Shown here: piece after piece, positions 36,028-45,867 of the stretch
Numbering within the stretch: position 1 is the first letter of the stretch
Layout: every line of letters begins with the position of its first letter
Assembly (NCBI GenBank): GCA_945881885.1
Contig: CAMCVI010000002.1
Span: forward strand, 142,717 to 206,716
Length of the DNA: 64,000 nt
Reading direction: 5' to 3'
Source of the DNA: Chryseobacterium gleum
GTDB taxonomy: Bacteria > Bacteroidota > Bacteroidia > Flavobacteriales > Flavobacteriaceae
Notes under the pieces: generated by a model
Seen by the model: the letters and a program-made list of their open reading frames with translations, nothing else
What the model was told of the DNA's origin: nothing
Databases searched by the model: none
Program-made: the position numbers and the translations under genes

Positions 36028-37293
36028 TTATCTAGGTTTTAACCAACTTTTTGGATTTAGAACCGTTGTGTTTTGATTGATTACAAATTTTAACACCGAA
36101 TTTCCTTTAGCATTTGTTTTAATTTTACCTAGCATTTGTTTTGCCGAAACTTTATTTCCTACAGAAACTGAAACGCTACTTAAATTGCTATACGCGGTAA
36201 AGAAGTCTCCATGACGCACCAATACGGTATAGGTATTTGTAGTTTGAGACACTTGCACGCCAGAAACTTCGCCAGCAAAAACGGCACGTGCCGAAGAACC
36301 TGAATCAGTAGTGATGTCGATGCCGCTGTTATGAATAACAATATTGCTATACTCCGGATGCGGTTGGTCTCCATATCCCGTTGAAATAAAGCCTTTTTCT
36401 GTTGGCCAAGGCAATTGCCCTTTATTGGATTTAAAGCTGTCTGAAGATAATTGTCCTTCAGGTGTTAATTCGATTTTAGTAGAAGAAACTGGCGCTACTT
36501 TAACTGGCGCTGTATTCCCAGAAGCTAAAGCTGCGGCTTTTTTCTTAGCGGCATTTTTTTTGTTTTCTGCAGCAATCGCATCGTTAATCATTTTTTTGAT
36601 TTTCTTATCGATAGCTTTTGATTCCTTTTGTTTTGCTGCGATATCGGCTGCAATTTTTTTCTTATCTTTTTGTATAAGTTTTGCCGTTGCTACTTTTTCT
36701 TGTTTTAATTTTTCTTGTTCGGCTTTGATTTTTGTTTTTTCAACAATAACTTCTTCTTTTTCTTTTTTGTTGGTTTGCAGTTCGCCAACAGCAGTTCCTA
36801 ATCTTGCTTGTTTAATTTTAATTTCTTCTGCCTGACGTTTTCTATACCCTGCATATTGTTTCATGTATTGCATGCGTTTGTAAGCTTGCAAAAAACTAGT
36901 GGAAGACAAAACAAACATAAATCGGCTTTGTTCAGAACGACTTTTGTATGATTTTACAATCATTTTGGCATAATCCTCTTTCATTATTTTTAAATCTTTA
37001 TTTAACTTATTTATTTCTAATTGTGTTAAATAAATATTGTCGTCTAAAATTCGGGCTTGTTTGGCAATTGTAGAAATGATTTTTTCAGAAATTTTAATTT
37101 GGGCATCTTGTCCCGCAATTTCTTTCAAAACGGATTTTTCTTTTTTCTTTTCGTTCTGAAGTTTAATTTTTAACTCGGCTGATTCTCTTAAAAGTTGTTC
37201 TTTTCTTTGTTCTAGTTTTTCTTTCTCATCAATTTGTGCAGTTGCTGAAAAGGTTAAAAAGAGTACGAATAAGGATAAAAGAAATTTGTTCAT
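36028..37293 (-). CDS. EnvC-like murein hydrolase activator (degenerate M23 domain)
   Basis: A 421-residue exported protein: signal peptide (residues 1-19), a long coiled coil (about 22-250, Lys/Glu-rich), a low-complexity Ala/Lys stretch, and a C-terminal LytM/M23 domain (about 300-421: GYGDQPHPEYSNIVIHNSGIDITT). The first metal ligands His and Asp are present, but the positions that read YAHL and HLHFE in active LytM enzymes read YSNL and LKFVI, so zinc binding is probably lost. That layout is the EnvC/NlpD type, which activates cell-wall amidases at division rather than cutting peptidoglycan itself. Confidence 0.85.
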   Translation of the reverse strand: MNKFLLSLFVLFLTFSATAQIDEKEKLEQRKEQLLRESAELKIKLQNEKKKEKSVLKEIAGQDAQIKISEKIISTIAKQARILDDNIYLTQLEINKLNKDLKIMKEDYAKMIVKSYKSRSEQSRFMFVLSSTSFLQAYKRMQYMKQYAGYRKRQAEEIKIKQARLGTAVGELQTNKKEKEEVIVEKTKIKAEQEKLKQEKVATAKLIQKDKKKIAADIAAKQKESKAIDKKIKKMINDAIAAENKKNAAKKKAAALASGNTAPVKVAPVSSTKIELTPEGQLSSDSFKSNKGQLPWPTEKGFISTGYGDQPHPEYSNIVIHNSGIDITTDSGSSARAVFAGEVSGVQVSQTTNTYTVLVRHGDFFTAYSNLSSVSVSVGNKVSAKQMLGKIKTNAKGNSVLKFVINQNTTVLNPKSWLKPR

Positions 37294-37312
37294 GCTTGAT
37301 TTTTTTACAAAA

Positions 37313-38092
37313 TTAATCTATTTTTATTTGAGAATAACCATCTGGAATAGAATATGGATAAGATAATGATTCATTAAACGTAATTTTTTTATTTGCTACA
37401 TTAATTTTTACTTGATTTTGTTGGTTGGCAATAATAGAAACGCCAGTTGGCATAAATATATTGTCTTGATTTGTAAAAGAAGGATAGGTAACCAAAACGT
37501 TTCTGTTTTTTGAAATTTGGTTGATAAATTGTTCTTTTAACAAATAATTTCCTGTTTCAAACCGAAATATTTTTTCAATATCTGCTTGTTTTTTGGATTT
37601 TAATTGCACTAAATTAGCTGCAATTTCTGCTATAAAAACTTCTTTGGTTAAATCATCTATTGGTCTTCCTAACAACAAATTTTGAACTTTTTGAAAATCT
37701 AAATCGGTGCCTAACATTTTAGTTAAAATAGAATAATTACCATCAAAATAGGTGCCGTTTGCTTTTTCGTAATAACTTACCCGAGTTGGCGTAATCAGTG
37801 CTTTTGCCATTGGAATCCCGAAAAATTTTAAATTGATCCAAATGATTTCGTCTTTCTTAATTCTGATATCTGCACCAATAGAAATAGTCTGCTTTTGGTC
37901 TTCATAATCTGCAGCAGCACGAATGGAAACCGTTTGAAAATTTAATGTATTTTCATAATGTTTTTCTATAATTTCTTTTGCCATATTGTCTACAAGTGCT
38001 TCTTTGGTAACGGTTTGTTCAACAACAGTTTTTTTGGTTTTGCAGGAAGCTAAAACGAATACTAATAACAGGAATGTAAAATGTTTTTTCAT
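37313..38092 (-). CDS. DUF4292 outer-membrane-type lipoprotein, LolB-like
   Basis: A 259-residue lipoprotein: MKKHFTFLLLVFVLASC with Cys17. I placed the start at the ATG at 38092, one base after the stop of the upstream TPR gene. The body is beta-rich with VSIRAAADYEDQ, IKKDEIIWINLKFFGIPMAKALITPTRVSYY and MLGTDLDFQKVQNLLLGRP. The last segment resembles the LolB pattern (a hydrophobic LG..L.F..V..LL.GRP loop), so a role in lipoprotein sorting is a reasonable inference; the DUF itself has no assigned function in my knowledge that I would call settled. Confidence 0.72.
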   Translation of the reverse strand: MKKHFTFLLLVFVLASCKTKKTVVEQTVTKEALVDNMAKEIIEKHYENTLNFQTVSIRAAADYEDQKQTISIGADIRIKKDEIIWINLKFFGIPMAKALITPTRVSYYEKANGTYFDGNYSILTKMLGTDLDFQKVQNLLLGRPIDDLTKEVFIAEIAANLVQLKSKKQADIEKIFRFETGNYLLKEQFINQISKNRNVLVTYPSFTNQDNIFMPTGVSIIANQQNQVKINVANKKITFNESLSYPYSIPDGYSQIKID

Positions 38093-38093
38093 A

Positions 38094-39407
38094 TTATTTT
38101 TTAAAAATGGCATCTAATCTTTTTTGATAGGTTTGTTTCATTTTAACATCCGATAATCCATCGGCACAAATTATAAATTGTTTGCAAAATCCGATTTCTA
38201 AATTTGAATCATCAATAACATAATCGATGCCCATTTCTAAAAATTCTTTTGCTTTTTTAAAGTTTGTTAAGTTGTTGTTTGCTTTTCCGGCGTAATAATA
38301 CAAATTGGCTTTGGTTGGAAACAAGTCGATATATGATTCAGATTTTTTAGCCATTTTTTCAAATTGCTTATTGAAATCGTAAATATTTAGGAGCAAATCA
38401 ATAGCCTCAATATCGTTTCCTTTTGATTGTTCGATGTATTTTTGTGCCAATTCAAAATTATTTTTATTGTAAAAAAACTTTCCTAATTCTTTATTAACAT
38501 CCATTCCAACGGTGTTGTCAAAAAAAGTTAGTGTGTTATCAATTTCAATAAGTAATTCTGGTTTTTTTGTGGCAAAAATTAAATATTCGTTTAAAACGCG
38601 TTGCTTAATTTTTAAATCGATTTTACTGCTTTTTACCACTCTTTTATACGATGCTGTAGCTTTAGGAACATCATTTGCATTGATGTGAAATTTGACCAAA
38701 CTCACCTGCGCTAAATCAGAATTTGGTAGTTCTTTTTCTAGCAATAATGCCGTTTCAAATGCTTTTTCTTCTTGATTAATTGACGAATATTGATAAATTA
38801 AATCAATATAATTTTGTTCTGCTTTTGGATTGTTTTTTATGGCTTCAACTAAATCATTAACATTTGGTTTGTTCCCTTTTTGCATGCTTTGAATTTGCAT
38901 TTGATACGATTCCATAACTTTGGTTAAAGTACCTTTGCTTTCGATGTCGTCAATTACAATTTTGGCCTTGTCAAATTGTTGGGTATTCATATATAACGAA
39001 ACTAAGTCTTCTTTCATGTTTGCATCAAAAGTGACTAATTTTTCAACAATTATAATTGATTGATTAAAATTTCTAGTTTGGTAATATACGTCATATAAAC
39101 CGTTCCAATACCAACGTTGTTTGGGTGCTAAATCGACTGCTTTTTGAAACGCATTTTCTGCTTCTACATAGTTTTTTTGCTTCAAATAATTAACGCCTAA
39201 TTGGTAATGAATTTCTGGATTTAATGGTTCTTTAAGCAAACATTTTTGTAAGGCAATAATAGCTTTATCATAATTTTCAATGGCTTTTTCTTTTAAAGCA
39301 TCAAAAAAATTGGTTTCAAATTCATTTTCCGCAGTAACAACTTCCTCAGGATTTATTTGTCCGAAAGAAAGCTGAAAAAGGAAAAGAAATGCTATTATTT
39401 TTTTCAT
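38094..39407 (-). CDS. Exported tetratricopeptide-repeat protein
   Basis: A 437-residue protein with a signal peptide (residues 1-16: MKKIIAFLFLFQLSFG) and TPR motifs, the clearest at residues 40-120 (YDKAIIALQKCLLKEPLNPEIHYQLGVNYLKQKNYVEAENAFQKAVDLAP read in segments). It probably acts as a periplasmic scaffold. It is tightly linked to the DUF4292 lipoprotein gene downstream (one-base gap), with the EnvC-like gene after that, and 31 bases separate it from the nucleotidyltransferase upstream, which suggests a shared envelope role. Confidence 0.82.
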   Translation of the reverse strand: MKKIIAFLFLFQLSFGQINPEEVVTAENEFETNFFDALKEKAIENYDKAIIALQKCLLKEPLNPEIHYQLGVNYLKQKNYVEAENAFQKAVDLAPKQRWYWNGLYDVYYQTRNFNQSIIIVEKLVTFDANMKEDLVSLYMNTQQFDKAKIVIDDIESKGTLTKVMESYQMQIQSMQKGNKPNVNDLVEAIKNNPKAEQNYIDLIYQYSSINQEEKAFETALLLEKELPNSDLAQVSLVKFHINANDVPKATASYKRVVKSSKIDLKIKQRVLNEYLIFATKKPELLIEIDNTLTFFDNTVGMDVNKELGKFFYNKNNFELAQKYIEQSKGNDIEAIDLLLNIYDFNKQFEKMAKKSESYIDLFPTKANLYYYAGKANNNLTNFKKAKEFLEMGIDYVIDDSNLEIGFCKQFIICADGLSDVKMKQTYQKRLDAIFKK

Positions 39408-39438
39408 GTTTTGTTATTCAATAAAAGTATTACAAAAA

Positions 39439-40449
39439 TTATTCCATTGTGGAATAATCGCCTAAACTTACGCTAGTGAAATCGCCATTATAATTTACGT
39501 GATTTCCAATCATGGCATTATCTAATTTTGCGTTTTTAATATGTGAATGGGTTTGAATTAAGCTGTTTTTTATAATACTATTTGAAATTTGACAACCTTT
39601 TCCTAAAGAAACATTTGGTCCAACAGTAGTATTAATAAGCACAACATCTTCACCGATATAACATGGTGGAATAATAGTTGCGTTTTCTAATTTTACGTTT
39701 GAGTCCACTAAATCTTCTCCGTCTTGATGTAAAAATCCTAACATTCTGTTGTTGGTATCAACCGTAACATCTTTGTTTCCGCAATCCATCCATTCATCAA
39801 CTTTTCCGGGTACGAATTTCATGCCTTTTGCCATCATTTGTTTGATACCATCATTAATTTGGTATTCGCCACCATGAATTATGTTGTTGTCTAAAACGGC
39901 TTGCAATTCGTTCTTTAAAACAGCAACGTCTTTAAAGTAGTAAATTCCAATAACGGCTAAATCTGATACAAATTCTTTTGGTTTTTCTACCAATTCAATG
40001 ATTTCGTTAGCTTCATTTAAGTTAATTACACCAAAAGCTTCTGGTTGCTCGACTTGTTTTACCCAAATTACGCTATCGGCAGTTGCATCAAGTTCAAAAT
40101 CGGCACGGATTAATGTATCTGCGTAAGCAATAACTGCTGGTCCTGATAAAGAATCCTTAGCACACATGATGGCGTGACCTGTTCCTAAGGCTTCATTTTG
40201 ATAATAAATGGTTCCTTTTGCTCCAATTTTTGTAGCAATTGCAAGTAAATCTTTTTCTACTGTTGCACCAAAACTTTCGTGAATGATAAATGCTACTTCA
40301 TCAATTGGTTGGTTAATTACTTTGGCAATATCTTCCACTAAACGGTGTACAATTGGTTTCCCTGCAATAGGAATTAATGGTTTAGGAATGGTTAATGTGT
40401 GTGGGCGAAGTCGTGATCCACGACCAGCCATTGGTACTATTATTTTCAT
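39439..40449 (-). CDS. Sugar-phosphate nucleotidyltransferase with C-terminal left-handed beta-helix
   Basis: A 336-residue enzyme: the N-terminal signature MAGRGSRLRPHTLTIPKPLIPIAGKP binds the nucleotide, and GTGHAIMCAKDS and DTLIRADFELD are typical of the RmlA/GalU-like fold. From about residue 245 hexapeptide repeats follow (NATIIPPCYIGEDVVLINTTVG, ISNSIIKNSLI). It likely makes a dTDP- or GDP-sugar for surface polysaccharide; the exact sugar cannot be told. It is placed between dut and the TPR gene. Confidence 0.86.
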   Translation of the reverse strand: MKIIVPMAGRGSRLRPHTLTIPKPLIPIAGKPIVHRLVEDIAKVINQPIDEVAFIIHESFGATVEKDLLAIATKIGAKGTIYYQNEALGTGHAIMCAKDSLSGPAVIAYADTLIRADFELDATADSVIWVKQVEQPEAFGVINLNEANEIIELVEKPKEFVSDLAVIGIYYFKDVAVLKNELQAVLDNNIIHGGEYQINDGIKQMMAKGMKFVPGKVDEWMDCGNKDVTVDTNNRMLGFLHQDGEDLVDSNVKLENATIIPPCYIGEDVVLINTTVGPNVSLGKGCQISNSIIKNSLIQTHSHIKNAKLDNAMIGNHVNYNGDFTSVSLGDYSTME

Positions 40450-40535
40450 GTTTTTATTGAAAGATTACAAGATTAAAATATTTAAAAATTTATCTTCGAA
40501 ATCTTTAAATTATTAAATCTTTAAATTATTAAATT

Positions 40536-40970
40536 TTATTTGACGCCCGTACTTCCAAATCCACCTTCACCTCTTGAGGTTTCAGTTAATTCTATGGTTT
40601 CTTGCCATTCGGCGCGCTCGTGTTGGGCGATAATTAGTTGTGCGATGCGTTCTCCGTTTTCAATAACGAAATCTTCATTGGATAAATTTACTAAAATCAC
40701 GCCAATTTCACCACGATAATCGGCATCTACTGTTCCAGGTGAATTTAAAACTGTAATCCCTTTTTTGAAAGCCAACCCACTTCTTGGTCGCACTTGCGCT
40801 TCATAACCAATTGGTAATTCTATAAAAAGTCCGGTTTTAACCAAAGTTCTTTCTAATGGTTTTAAGGTAATTGATTCGGTTAAATTAGCACGTAAATCCA
40901 TTCCAGCTGAAGCGTTCGTTTCGTAGTTTGGCAATGGATGTTGCGATGTATTGATGATTTTTATTTGCAT
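40536..40970 (-). CDS. dut: dUTP diphosphatase
   Basis: Hydrolyses dUTP to dUMP, keeping uracil out of DNA and feeding dTMP synthesis. All five trimeric-dUTPase motifs are present in 144 residues: [47 protein letters not shown] and the C-terminal [10 protein letters not shown]. It sits in an otherwise envelope-related run. Confidence 0.97.
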   Translation of the reverse strand: MQIKIINTSQHPLPNYETNASAGMDLRANLTESITLKPLERTLVKTGLFIELPIGYEAQVRPRSGLAFKKGITVLNSPGTVDADYRGEIGVILVNLSNEDFVIENGERIAQLIIAQHERAEWQETIELTETSRGEGGFGSTGVK

Positions 40971-41001
40971 TTGAATCTTATTTTTAACTGCTAAACTGGT
41001 A

Positions 41002-42477
41002 TTATTTTCGTTTTATTAATTTTAAAATTACTTCTTTTTCGTTTTTGTAAATATAATAACTAAAGCCAATGATTGCAAGTATACCGAAAACAAACGTTTC
41101 TCTTAATTCTGTAACATAAAAAGAAATACAAGCAAGTGTAATCGAAGCAAAAAGATAGGTTAAAATCTTTTTCATCTCAAAAGGAATAGGATATTTTTCT
41201 CTTCCTAAATAATACGAAATCACCATCATACTTCCATAAGCGCAAATGGTTGCAATGGCTGAACCTAAATAACTCATATCAAATTTGACTATTAAAATAT
41301 AATTCATACTTAAAGTAATAACTGCGCCAATTGCAGAAATGTAGGCTCCAATTATGGTTTTATCAATTAATTTATACCAAACGGATAAACTTGTATAAAT
41401 CCCTAAAAAGAAATTTGCGATAATGATTAATGGCACTATTGACATAGCTTCCCAATATTGTTGATCTCGAACTAATAAAATTTTTACAATATCAGCAAAA
41501 ACAACAACAACCAGCAAAATTAACGAACCTAAAATAACAAAATATTTAGTAATTGTAGCATAAGTTTGCGGCGCATTTGTGTTTCCAGCTTGACTGAAGA
41601 AAAACGGCTCAATTCCCAACGTGTAAGCGGTGCGAAACAAAACCATAAACAACCCGATTTTATAACAAGCCGAATACGCTCCAACTGCCGCTTTGGCTGT
41701 AGCAGGATCCAACCATTCTGACAATAAAATTTTATCTAAATGTTCGTTAATTCCGAAAGCCAAACCTGCAAATAAAATAGGCCATCCGTAGTGAAGCATT
41801 TTTTTCCATAAATCATTATTAAAAAACCAATTGGGTTGAAAATAATGTGGCATAAACAATATAAAAGTGAATAAACTAGCCATTAAATTTGACAAGAAAA
41901 CATAACCAATTTGGTAGTCTTCCACATAAAAAGAACTCCAAAAACCTTGCGGATTGGCGTGTGCTAAATTGGGTAATATTGCCAATAAAAACACGTTTAA
42001 TAACAAATAAATAAGCACATTAGAAATTTTTAGTACAGAATATCTAATAGGTCTTTGCTCGGCGCGAAGCTTAGAAAAAGGGATAATTACCAGGGCATCA
42101 AAAGCTAAAATCCAAATGGCATAGTTGATATATTCTTTATCTATGTTCAATAATCCCGCTAATGATTTCTGAAATAAAAGCGCAACGCACAAAAACAAAA
42201 TGGTGGTCCAAAAAATAGAAACTGTAGACGTACTAATTACTTCTTTTTTATTTTCTTCTTTATGGTAAAATCTAAAGAACGCCGTTTCCATTCCGTAAGA
42301 TAAAATAACGTTGAAAAAAATCATGTAAGCCAACAAAATTGTTATTTCGCCATACATTTCGGGCTTTGGCATGTAAGAAGTATGCAAACCCACCAATAAA
42401 AAACTCATTACACGAGGTAATACCGTGGCAATACCGTAAATAAGGGTTTGTTTAAGAAGTCTTCTGTTTGAACTCAA
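41002..42477 (-). CDS. Polysaccharide-type flippase (Wzx/MurJ-MOP superfamily)
   Basis: A 491-residue membrane protein with 12-14 hydrophobic segments; the start [29 protein letters not shown] and [16 protein letters not shown] are typical of Wzx-like oligosaccharide exporters. The start codon is TTG at 42477; the first in-frame ATG would remove part of helix 1. A TATTTTTG box lies 19 bases upstream (42497-42504). It probably moves lipid-linked glycans across the inner membrane, matching the nucleotidyltransferase downstream. Confidence 0.87.
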   Translation of the reverse strand: MSSNRRLLKQTLIYGIATVLPRVMSFLLVGLHTSYMPKPEMYGEITILLAYMIFFNVILSYGMETAFFRFYHKEENKKEVISTSTVSIFWTTILFLCVALLFQKSLAGLLNIDKEYINYAIWILAFDALVIIPFSKLRAEQRPIRYSVLKISNVLIYLLLNVFLLAILPNLAHANPQGFWSSFYVEDYQIGYVFLSNLMASLFTFILFMPHYFQPNWFFNNDLWKKMLHYGWPILFAGLAFGINEHLDKILLSEWLDPATAKAAVGAYSACYKIGLFMVLFRTAYTLGIEPFFFSQAGNTNAPQTYATITKYFVILGSLILLVVVVFADIVKILLVRDQQYWEAMSIVPLIIIANFFLGIYTSLSVWYKLIDKTIIGAYISAIGAVITLSMNYILIVKFDMSYLGSAIATICAYGSMMVISYYLGREKYPIPFEMKKILTYLFASITLACISFYVTELRETFVFGILAIIGFSYYIYKNEKEVILKLIKRK

Positions 42478-42496
42478 TTTATTTTCTTTTAAAGAA

Positions 42497-42504
42497 CAAA
42501 AATA
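42497..42504 (-). promoter_or_regulatory. Candidate -7 box supporting the TTG start of the flippase
   Basis: TATTTTTG on the minus strand, 19 bases from the TTG start at 42477. The spacing is the same as seen for panC and tdh, which backs the upstream TTG start. Confidence 0.45.
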
Positions 42505-42505
42505 G

Positions 42506-42949
42506 TTAATTATTATTTGGTTTTGCCGATGGATAAGCTAACATTGGTAATTCTATTACATCGTTAATAGTAATAGAATTTTCTTTACCGTTTGTATTAA
42601 AAAAAATCTTAGCTTGATTGGGCTTTAAGTTTGTTATTATTGTAGGTGTTGGTACCGTTTCTAACTCATTATCAAAGGTTTTTATTGAAGATTGATAAGT
42701 AACATCATCCAATTTTGAAATTATACCTTCTCTATTTTGAAATTGAATTTTTATTAAAGTTGTGTTTTCGGGTAATGGTTTTAGTAATGTGATATTTAAG
42801 TTAGTGCCACCTCCGGCGCCTTTTATGCCACCAACCCAATTTTGAAAGGTAATTTTTTCAATATATTGTTCCGCAATTTCATTTGTTTTATTTGAAGAAC
42901 AAAAATTTAAATTGAAAAACGCGACTAAAATTAAAACTAGTAATTTCAT
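42506..42949 (-). CDS. Small exported protein of unknown function
   Basis: A 147-residue protein with a hydrophobic N-terminus (MKLLVLILVAFFNLNFC). The cysteine at 17 could be a lipidation site, but NLNFC is a poor lipobox. The body includes a Gly-rich loop (GGIKGAGGGTNLN) and beta-strands. No known family recognised. It lies two bases before the GNAT gene's stop side and 28 bases before the flippase, all on the minus strand. Confidence 0.6.
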   Translation of the reverse strand: MKLLVLILVAFFNLNFCSSNKTNEIAEQYIEKITFQNWVGGIKGAGGGTNLNITLLKPLPENTTLIKIQFQNREGIISKLDDVTYQSSIKTFDNELETVPTPTIITNLKPNQAKIFFNTNGKENSITINDVIELPMLAYPSAKPNNN

Positions 42950-42951
42950 AT

Positions 42952-43377
42952 TTACTGATTTAATATTTTAACAAAATGAAAACCTTTTGGTTCAAATCCG
43001 TGGTTGATATAAAATTTACCAGCAGAGAAATTTGTGGTAAATGCATCTAGAACAATTTGATTTGCATTAACATCTTTGGCAATTTTGTGCACTTCTTCAA
43101 TTAAAATATCACCTATTTTTTGACCTCTAAAATCTTCATGAACTACAAAACTATCAATTTCCACATATTTGCCTGACCATAATTTTGTTGCAATCCAAAC
43201 GCCTGTTAAAGCAATAGTTTGGTTGTTTTTTACTACAATTATTTGTTGGTAATTTGCTTGAAGCATCTCCTCTATAAGTGTGCCATATTTTTCAACGGTA
43301 AAATCAGGATATAATTGTTTTACTATATCCAAATGGGCTAACATTTCTGCTTTTTGAGTTAAAATACGAATTTCCAT
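42952..43377 (-). CDS. GNAT-family N-acetyltransferase
   Basis: A 141-residue protein with the acetyl-CoA-binding motif A (VHEDFRGQKIGDILIEEVHKIA), preceded by a core strand (YVEIDSFVV) and followed by DAFTTNFSAGKFYINHGFEPKGFHFVK, the usual Phe-Tyr end of GNAT domains. The acceptor is unknown. It overlaps the end of the S9 peptidase gene by one base (TAATG), so it is likely translated with it. Confidence 0.87.
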   Translation of the reverse strand: MEIRILTQKAEMLAHLDIVKQLYPDFTVEKYGTLIEEMLQANYQQIIVVKNNQTIALTGVWIATKLWSGKYVEIDSFVVHEDFRGQKIGDILIEEVHKIAKDVNANQIVLDAFTTNFSAGKFYINHGFEPKGFHFVKILNQ

Positions 43378-45722
43378 TACTTTTTATCTAGTAAATTTTC
43401 ATTAAATAAGTCTAAAATTCTGCGGTATTCATCTACCCAAGAATAGGTTTTTTGAAATCCGTGTGCTTCTACTGGAAAAACGGCTAAATCCCAATCTTTT
43501 TTACCAAGTTCAATAAAACGCTGAGTCATTCTTACAATATCTTGAAATTGTACGTTATCATCAACCATTCCGTGAAGCATTAACAATTTGTCTTGTAAAT
43601 TATCAGCAAAATAAATTGGCGAACTTTTTTTGTATGCTTCTGGATCTGTTTCAGGAAAATTTAAAATATTTGCCGTGTATCCTTGGTTGTAATGCGCCCA
43701 ATCTGTTACGGAACGCAATGCTGCCCCGGCTTTAAATTCGCCAGGTTTAGTTAAAAGTCCCATTAACGTAATAAATCCACCATAAGAGCCACCATAAATT
43801 CCAACTTTATTAGCATCTATCCCTAAATTTTCAACTAAATATTTTTTACCATCTAATTGATCTGATAAATCTAAACCGCCCATGTGTCGGTAAATTCCAG
43901 TTCTAAAATCGCGTCCGTAACCATCACTTGCTCGGTAGTCTATATCTAAAACGGTATAGCCTAAATCGGTTAACAAATTATGAAACATATATTCTCTGTG
44001 ATACGTGCTCCAAAACTTATGTGCATTTTGTAAATATCCAGCACCGTGAACAAAGATGATGGCGGCTTTATTTTTATTTTCTGATTTTGGATTGTAAACT
44101 CTAGCGAAAACAGTTGTCCCATCTTCCGCTTTAAATGAAATGACTTCTGGTGTTTTCCAATTGTATTTTTTAAATGAATTAGAAGTTGAAAAGGTAATTT
44201 GCTTTAATGTTGGATTGGATTTATTATCTGCTACAAAAACTTCCCAAGGTTTGTTGATATAGGAATAGCGAATTGCTAATTTAGTTTCATCGGGTGATAA
44301 TTTTATTTCATAAGCCCCGTCCCCTGTTAGAATAGGTGTTTTTTTACCTGAAGAAATATCTAATTTATAAAACGAACGATTTCCTGGATGAGTTTCAGTT
44401 GAAGTAATATAAAATGAATTGCTCAATTTTGAGAGCACCACTTCACGAACTTCCCATTTACCTTGTGTAAGTTGTGTTTTCTTTTTAGTTTCCAAATTGT
44501 AAGTGTACAAATGAGAAAAACCTGTTGCTTCTGATTGAAAATATATTGTTTTATTATCGGCTAAAAACCCTAACGTTCCATTACTAAAATTATAGCTTGG
44601 AATCCCTGGTCCGCCAATCCAAGCTTCATCATGTTGGTAATCAATTTCCGAAATGGATGCTGTTTCTAAGTTCAATTGAAGAATCCAGCGGTCTTTATTA
44701 TCTAAACTTCTTGCTTCAAAAACAGCTAAATTTCCGGATGCATTGTATATTGGCGTTTGCATCGTAATTGGTTTTTCTACTGGTTCTAAATTTTTTAAAT
44801 TATCGTATTCTTGATAATATTTTGGAAAGGTTTTTAATCCAGTTAAACTTGAAAAAGTAATTTGAAATACGGTATCTTTCTCGATGTGATACACATACAT
44901 TTTATGTTTGCTATTATTGTTTACAGAAACTTTTTCTCGTGTCGTTTTATTTTTGGTGTACCCATCAGAAGTAATAAAATTTTCAACTTTTGTATCTTTA
45001 GTAGTTGGATATTCCGATAAATTATAAGTTAAAAATTTTCCATTTGGACTAATTTTTATAGCTTCTAAAGTATTTGAACCATAAAAAATCTCGGAAGGAA
45101 ATTTTAATTTATTTTCTTCAGATTGTGTTTTATTCCATTCCGATTTGGCTTTTTCTTCGTTTACAAATTGAAACAATTCTTTTTGTTGTGAGTTTAGAAA
45201 ATTATCTTTGTTGGAATCAGAAGAAGCTGTTCCAGATTTAAAATTTGTAAGTTGAACCAATTGAAAATTAGTCACATTTAATTGATACAGATTTTTATTT
45301 TGTTGAAAATAAATAATATCTGAGTTACTACTTCTTTGTACTGAATTGATATTTGTAGTAGTTTGATAAATTATCTTGTTTTCTTTTGTTTTTTTATGAT
45401 AAGAAAACAAAGCGCCCTTGTTTGTATAATATACTGTTTCAAATTTTTCTTGCCCTTTAAATTGAATATCTGAAAAATTAAATGCCGCTTTAGTTAATAA
45501 TTTTGGTTCAGAAAAACCTTTTTGCCAATAATAGGTTTTATCGCCTAATTCATTATTAGGATTCCACTCAAAATAAATGGTTTCCCCGTCTACCGACCAT
45601 CGGTGATTTGAAGGTTGGTGACCTATAAACTCATTACCTTTCATTATCTCTTCTAATTGAAGATTTTGAGCTACTAAAAGAGAACTAAAAATTAAAAGAA
45701 GCGCTGTAAAAATATTTTTCAT
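43377..45722 (-). CDS. Exported S9-family prolyl oligopeptidase (DPP IV-like)
   Basis: A 781-residue periplasmic serine peptidase: signal peptide (about residues 1-18), an eight-bladed-propeller-type N-terminal domain, and a C-terminal alpha/beta-hydrolase domain with the nucleophile in GIYGGSYGGFITLMG, the Asp in HGMVDDNVQFQD and the His in VEAHGFQKTYSW. It cleaves short peptides, probably after proline, and would help use protein outside the inner membrane. It has its own -7 box 16 bases upstream. Confidence 0.92.
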   Translation of the reverse strand: MKNIFTALLLIFSSLLVAQNLQLEEIMKGNEFIGHQPSNHRWSVDGETIYFEWNPNNELGDKTYYWQKGFSEPKLLTKAAFNFSDIQFKGQEKFETVYYTNKGALFSYHKKTKENKIIYQTTTNINSVQRSSNSDIIYFQQNKNLYQLNVTNFQLVQLTNFKSGTASSDSNKDNFLNSQQKELFQFVNEEKAKSEWNKTQSEENKLKFPSEIFYGSNTLEAIKISPNGKFLTYNLSEYPTTKDTKVENFITSDGYTKNKTTREKVSVNNNSKHKMYVYHIEKDTVFQITFSSLTGLKTFPKYYQEYDNLKNLEPVEKPITMQTPIYNASGNLAVFEARSLDNKDRWILQLNLETASISEIDYQHDEAWIGGPGIPSYNFSNGTLGFLADNKTIYFQSEATGFSHLYTYNLETKKKTQLTQGKWEVREVVLSKLSNSFYITSTETHPGNRSFYKLDISSGKKTPILTGDGAYEIKLSPDETKLAIRYSYINKPWEVFVADNKSNPTLKQITFSTSNSFKKYNWKTPEVISFKAEDGTTVFARVYNPKSENKNKAAIIFVHGAGYLQNAHKFWSTYHREYMFHNLLTDLGYTVLDIDYRASDGYGRDFRTGIYRHMGGLDLSDQLDGKKYLVENLGIDANKVGIYGGSYGGFITLMGLLTKPGEFKAGAALRSVTDWAHYNQGYTANILNFPETDPEAYKKSSPIYFADNLQDKLLMLHGMVDDNVQFQDIVRMTQRFIELGKKDWDLAVFPVEAHGFQKTYSWVDEYRRILDLFNENLLDKK

Positions 45723-45738
45723 ATCAAATCGGTTTATA

Positions 45739-45746
45739 CAAATATA
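45739..45746 (-). promoter_or_regulatory. Candidate -7 box for the S9 peptidase gene
   Basis: TATATTTG on the minus strand, 16 bases before the ATG at 45722. The same gap holds a short ACGGATTAAACTGATTAAAAGG repeat-like run (about 45759-45782) related to the intergenic repeats near 35765. Confidence 0.45.
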
Positions 45747-45817
45747 TAATTTTTTTTGCCACGGATTAAACTGATTAAAAGGATTTAAAATTTAATTAGT
45801 AATTAATACAAATAAAA

Positions 45818-45841
45818 AAAGTCCCAATAAATTGGGACTTT
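45818..45841 (-). terminator. Intrinsic terminator of atpBEFHAG
   Basis: An 11-base complementary pair (AAAGTCCCAAT / ATTGGGACTTT) directly after the atpG stop on the minus strand, followed by TTTTATTTG. Ends the ATP synthase operon. Confidence 0.85.
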
Positions 45842-45867
45842 AAGAAGTTATTAAACAATAAATAAAA

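Noticed and set aside
36344..36835. 163-codon frame opposite the EnvC-like gene
   Set aside because: Hydrophobic low-complexity mirror of the Lys/Ala-rich coiled coil.
40490..40535. Short direct repeats TTTAAATTATTAAAT before dut as a regulatory site
   Set aside because: Simple AT-rich sequence of a kind common between genes here; no palindrome or conserved box.
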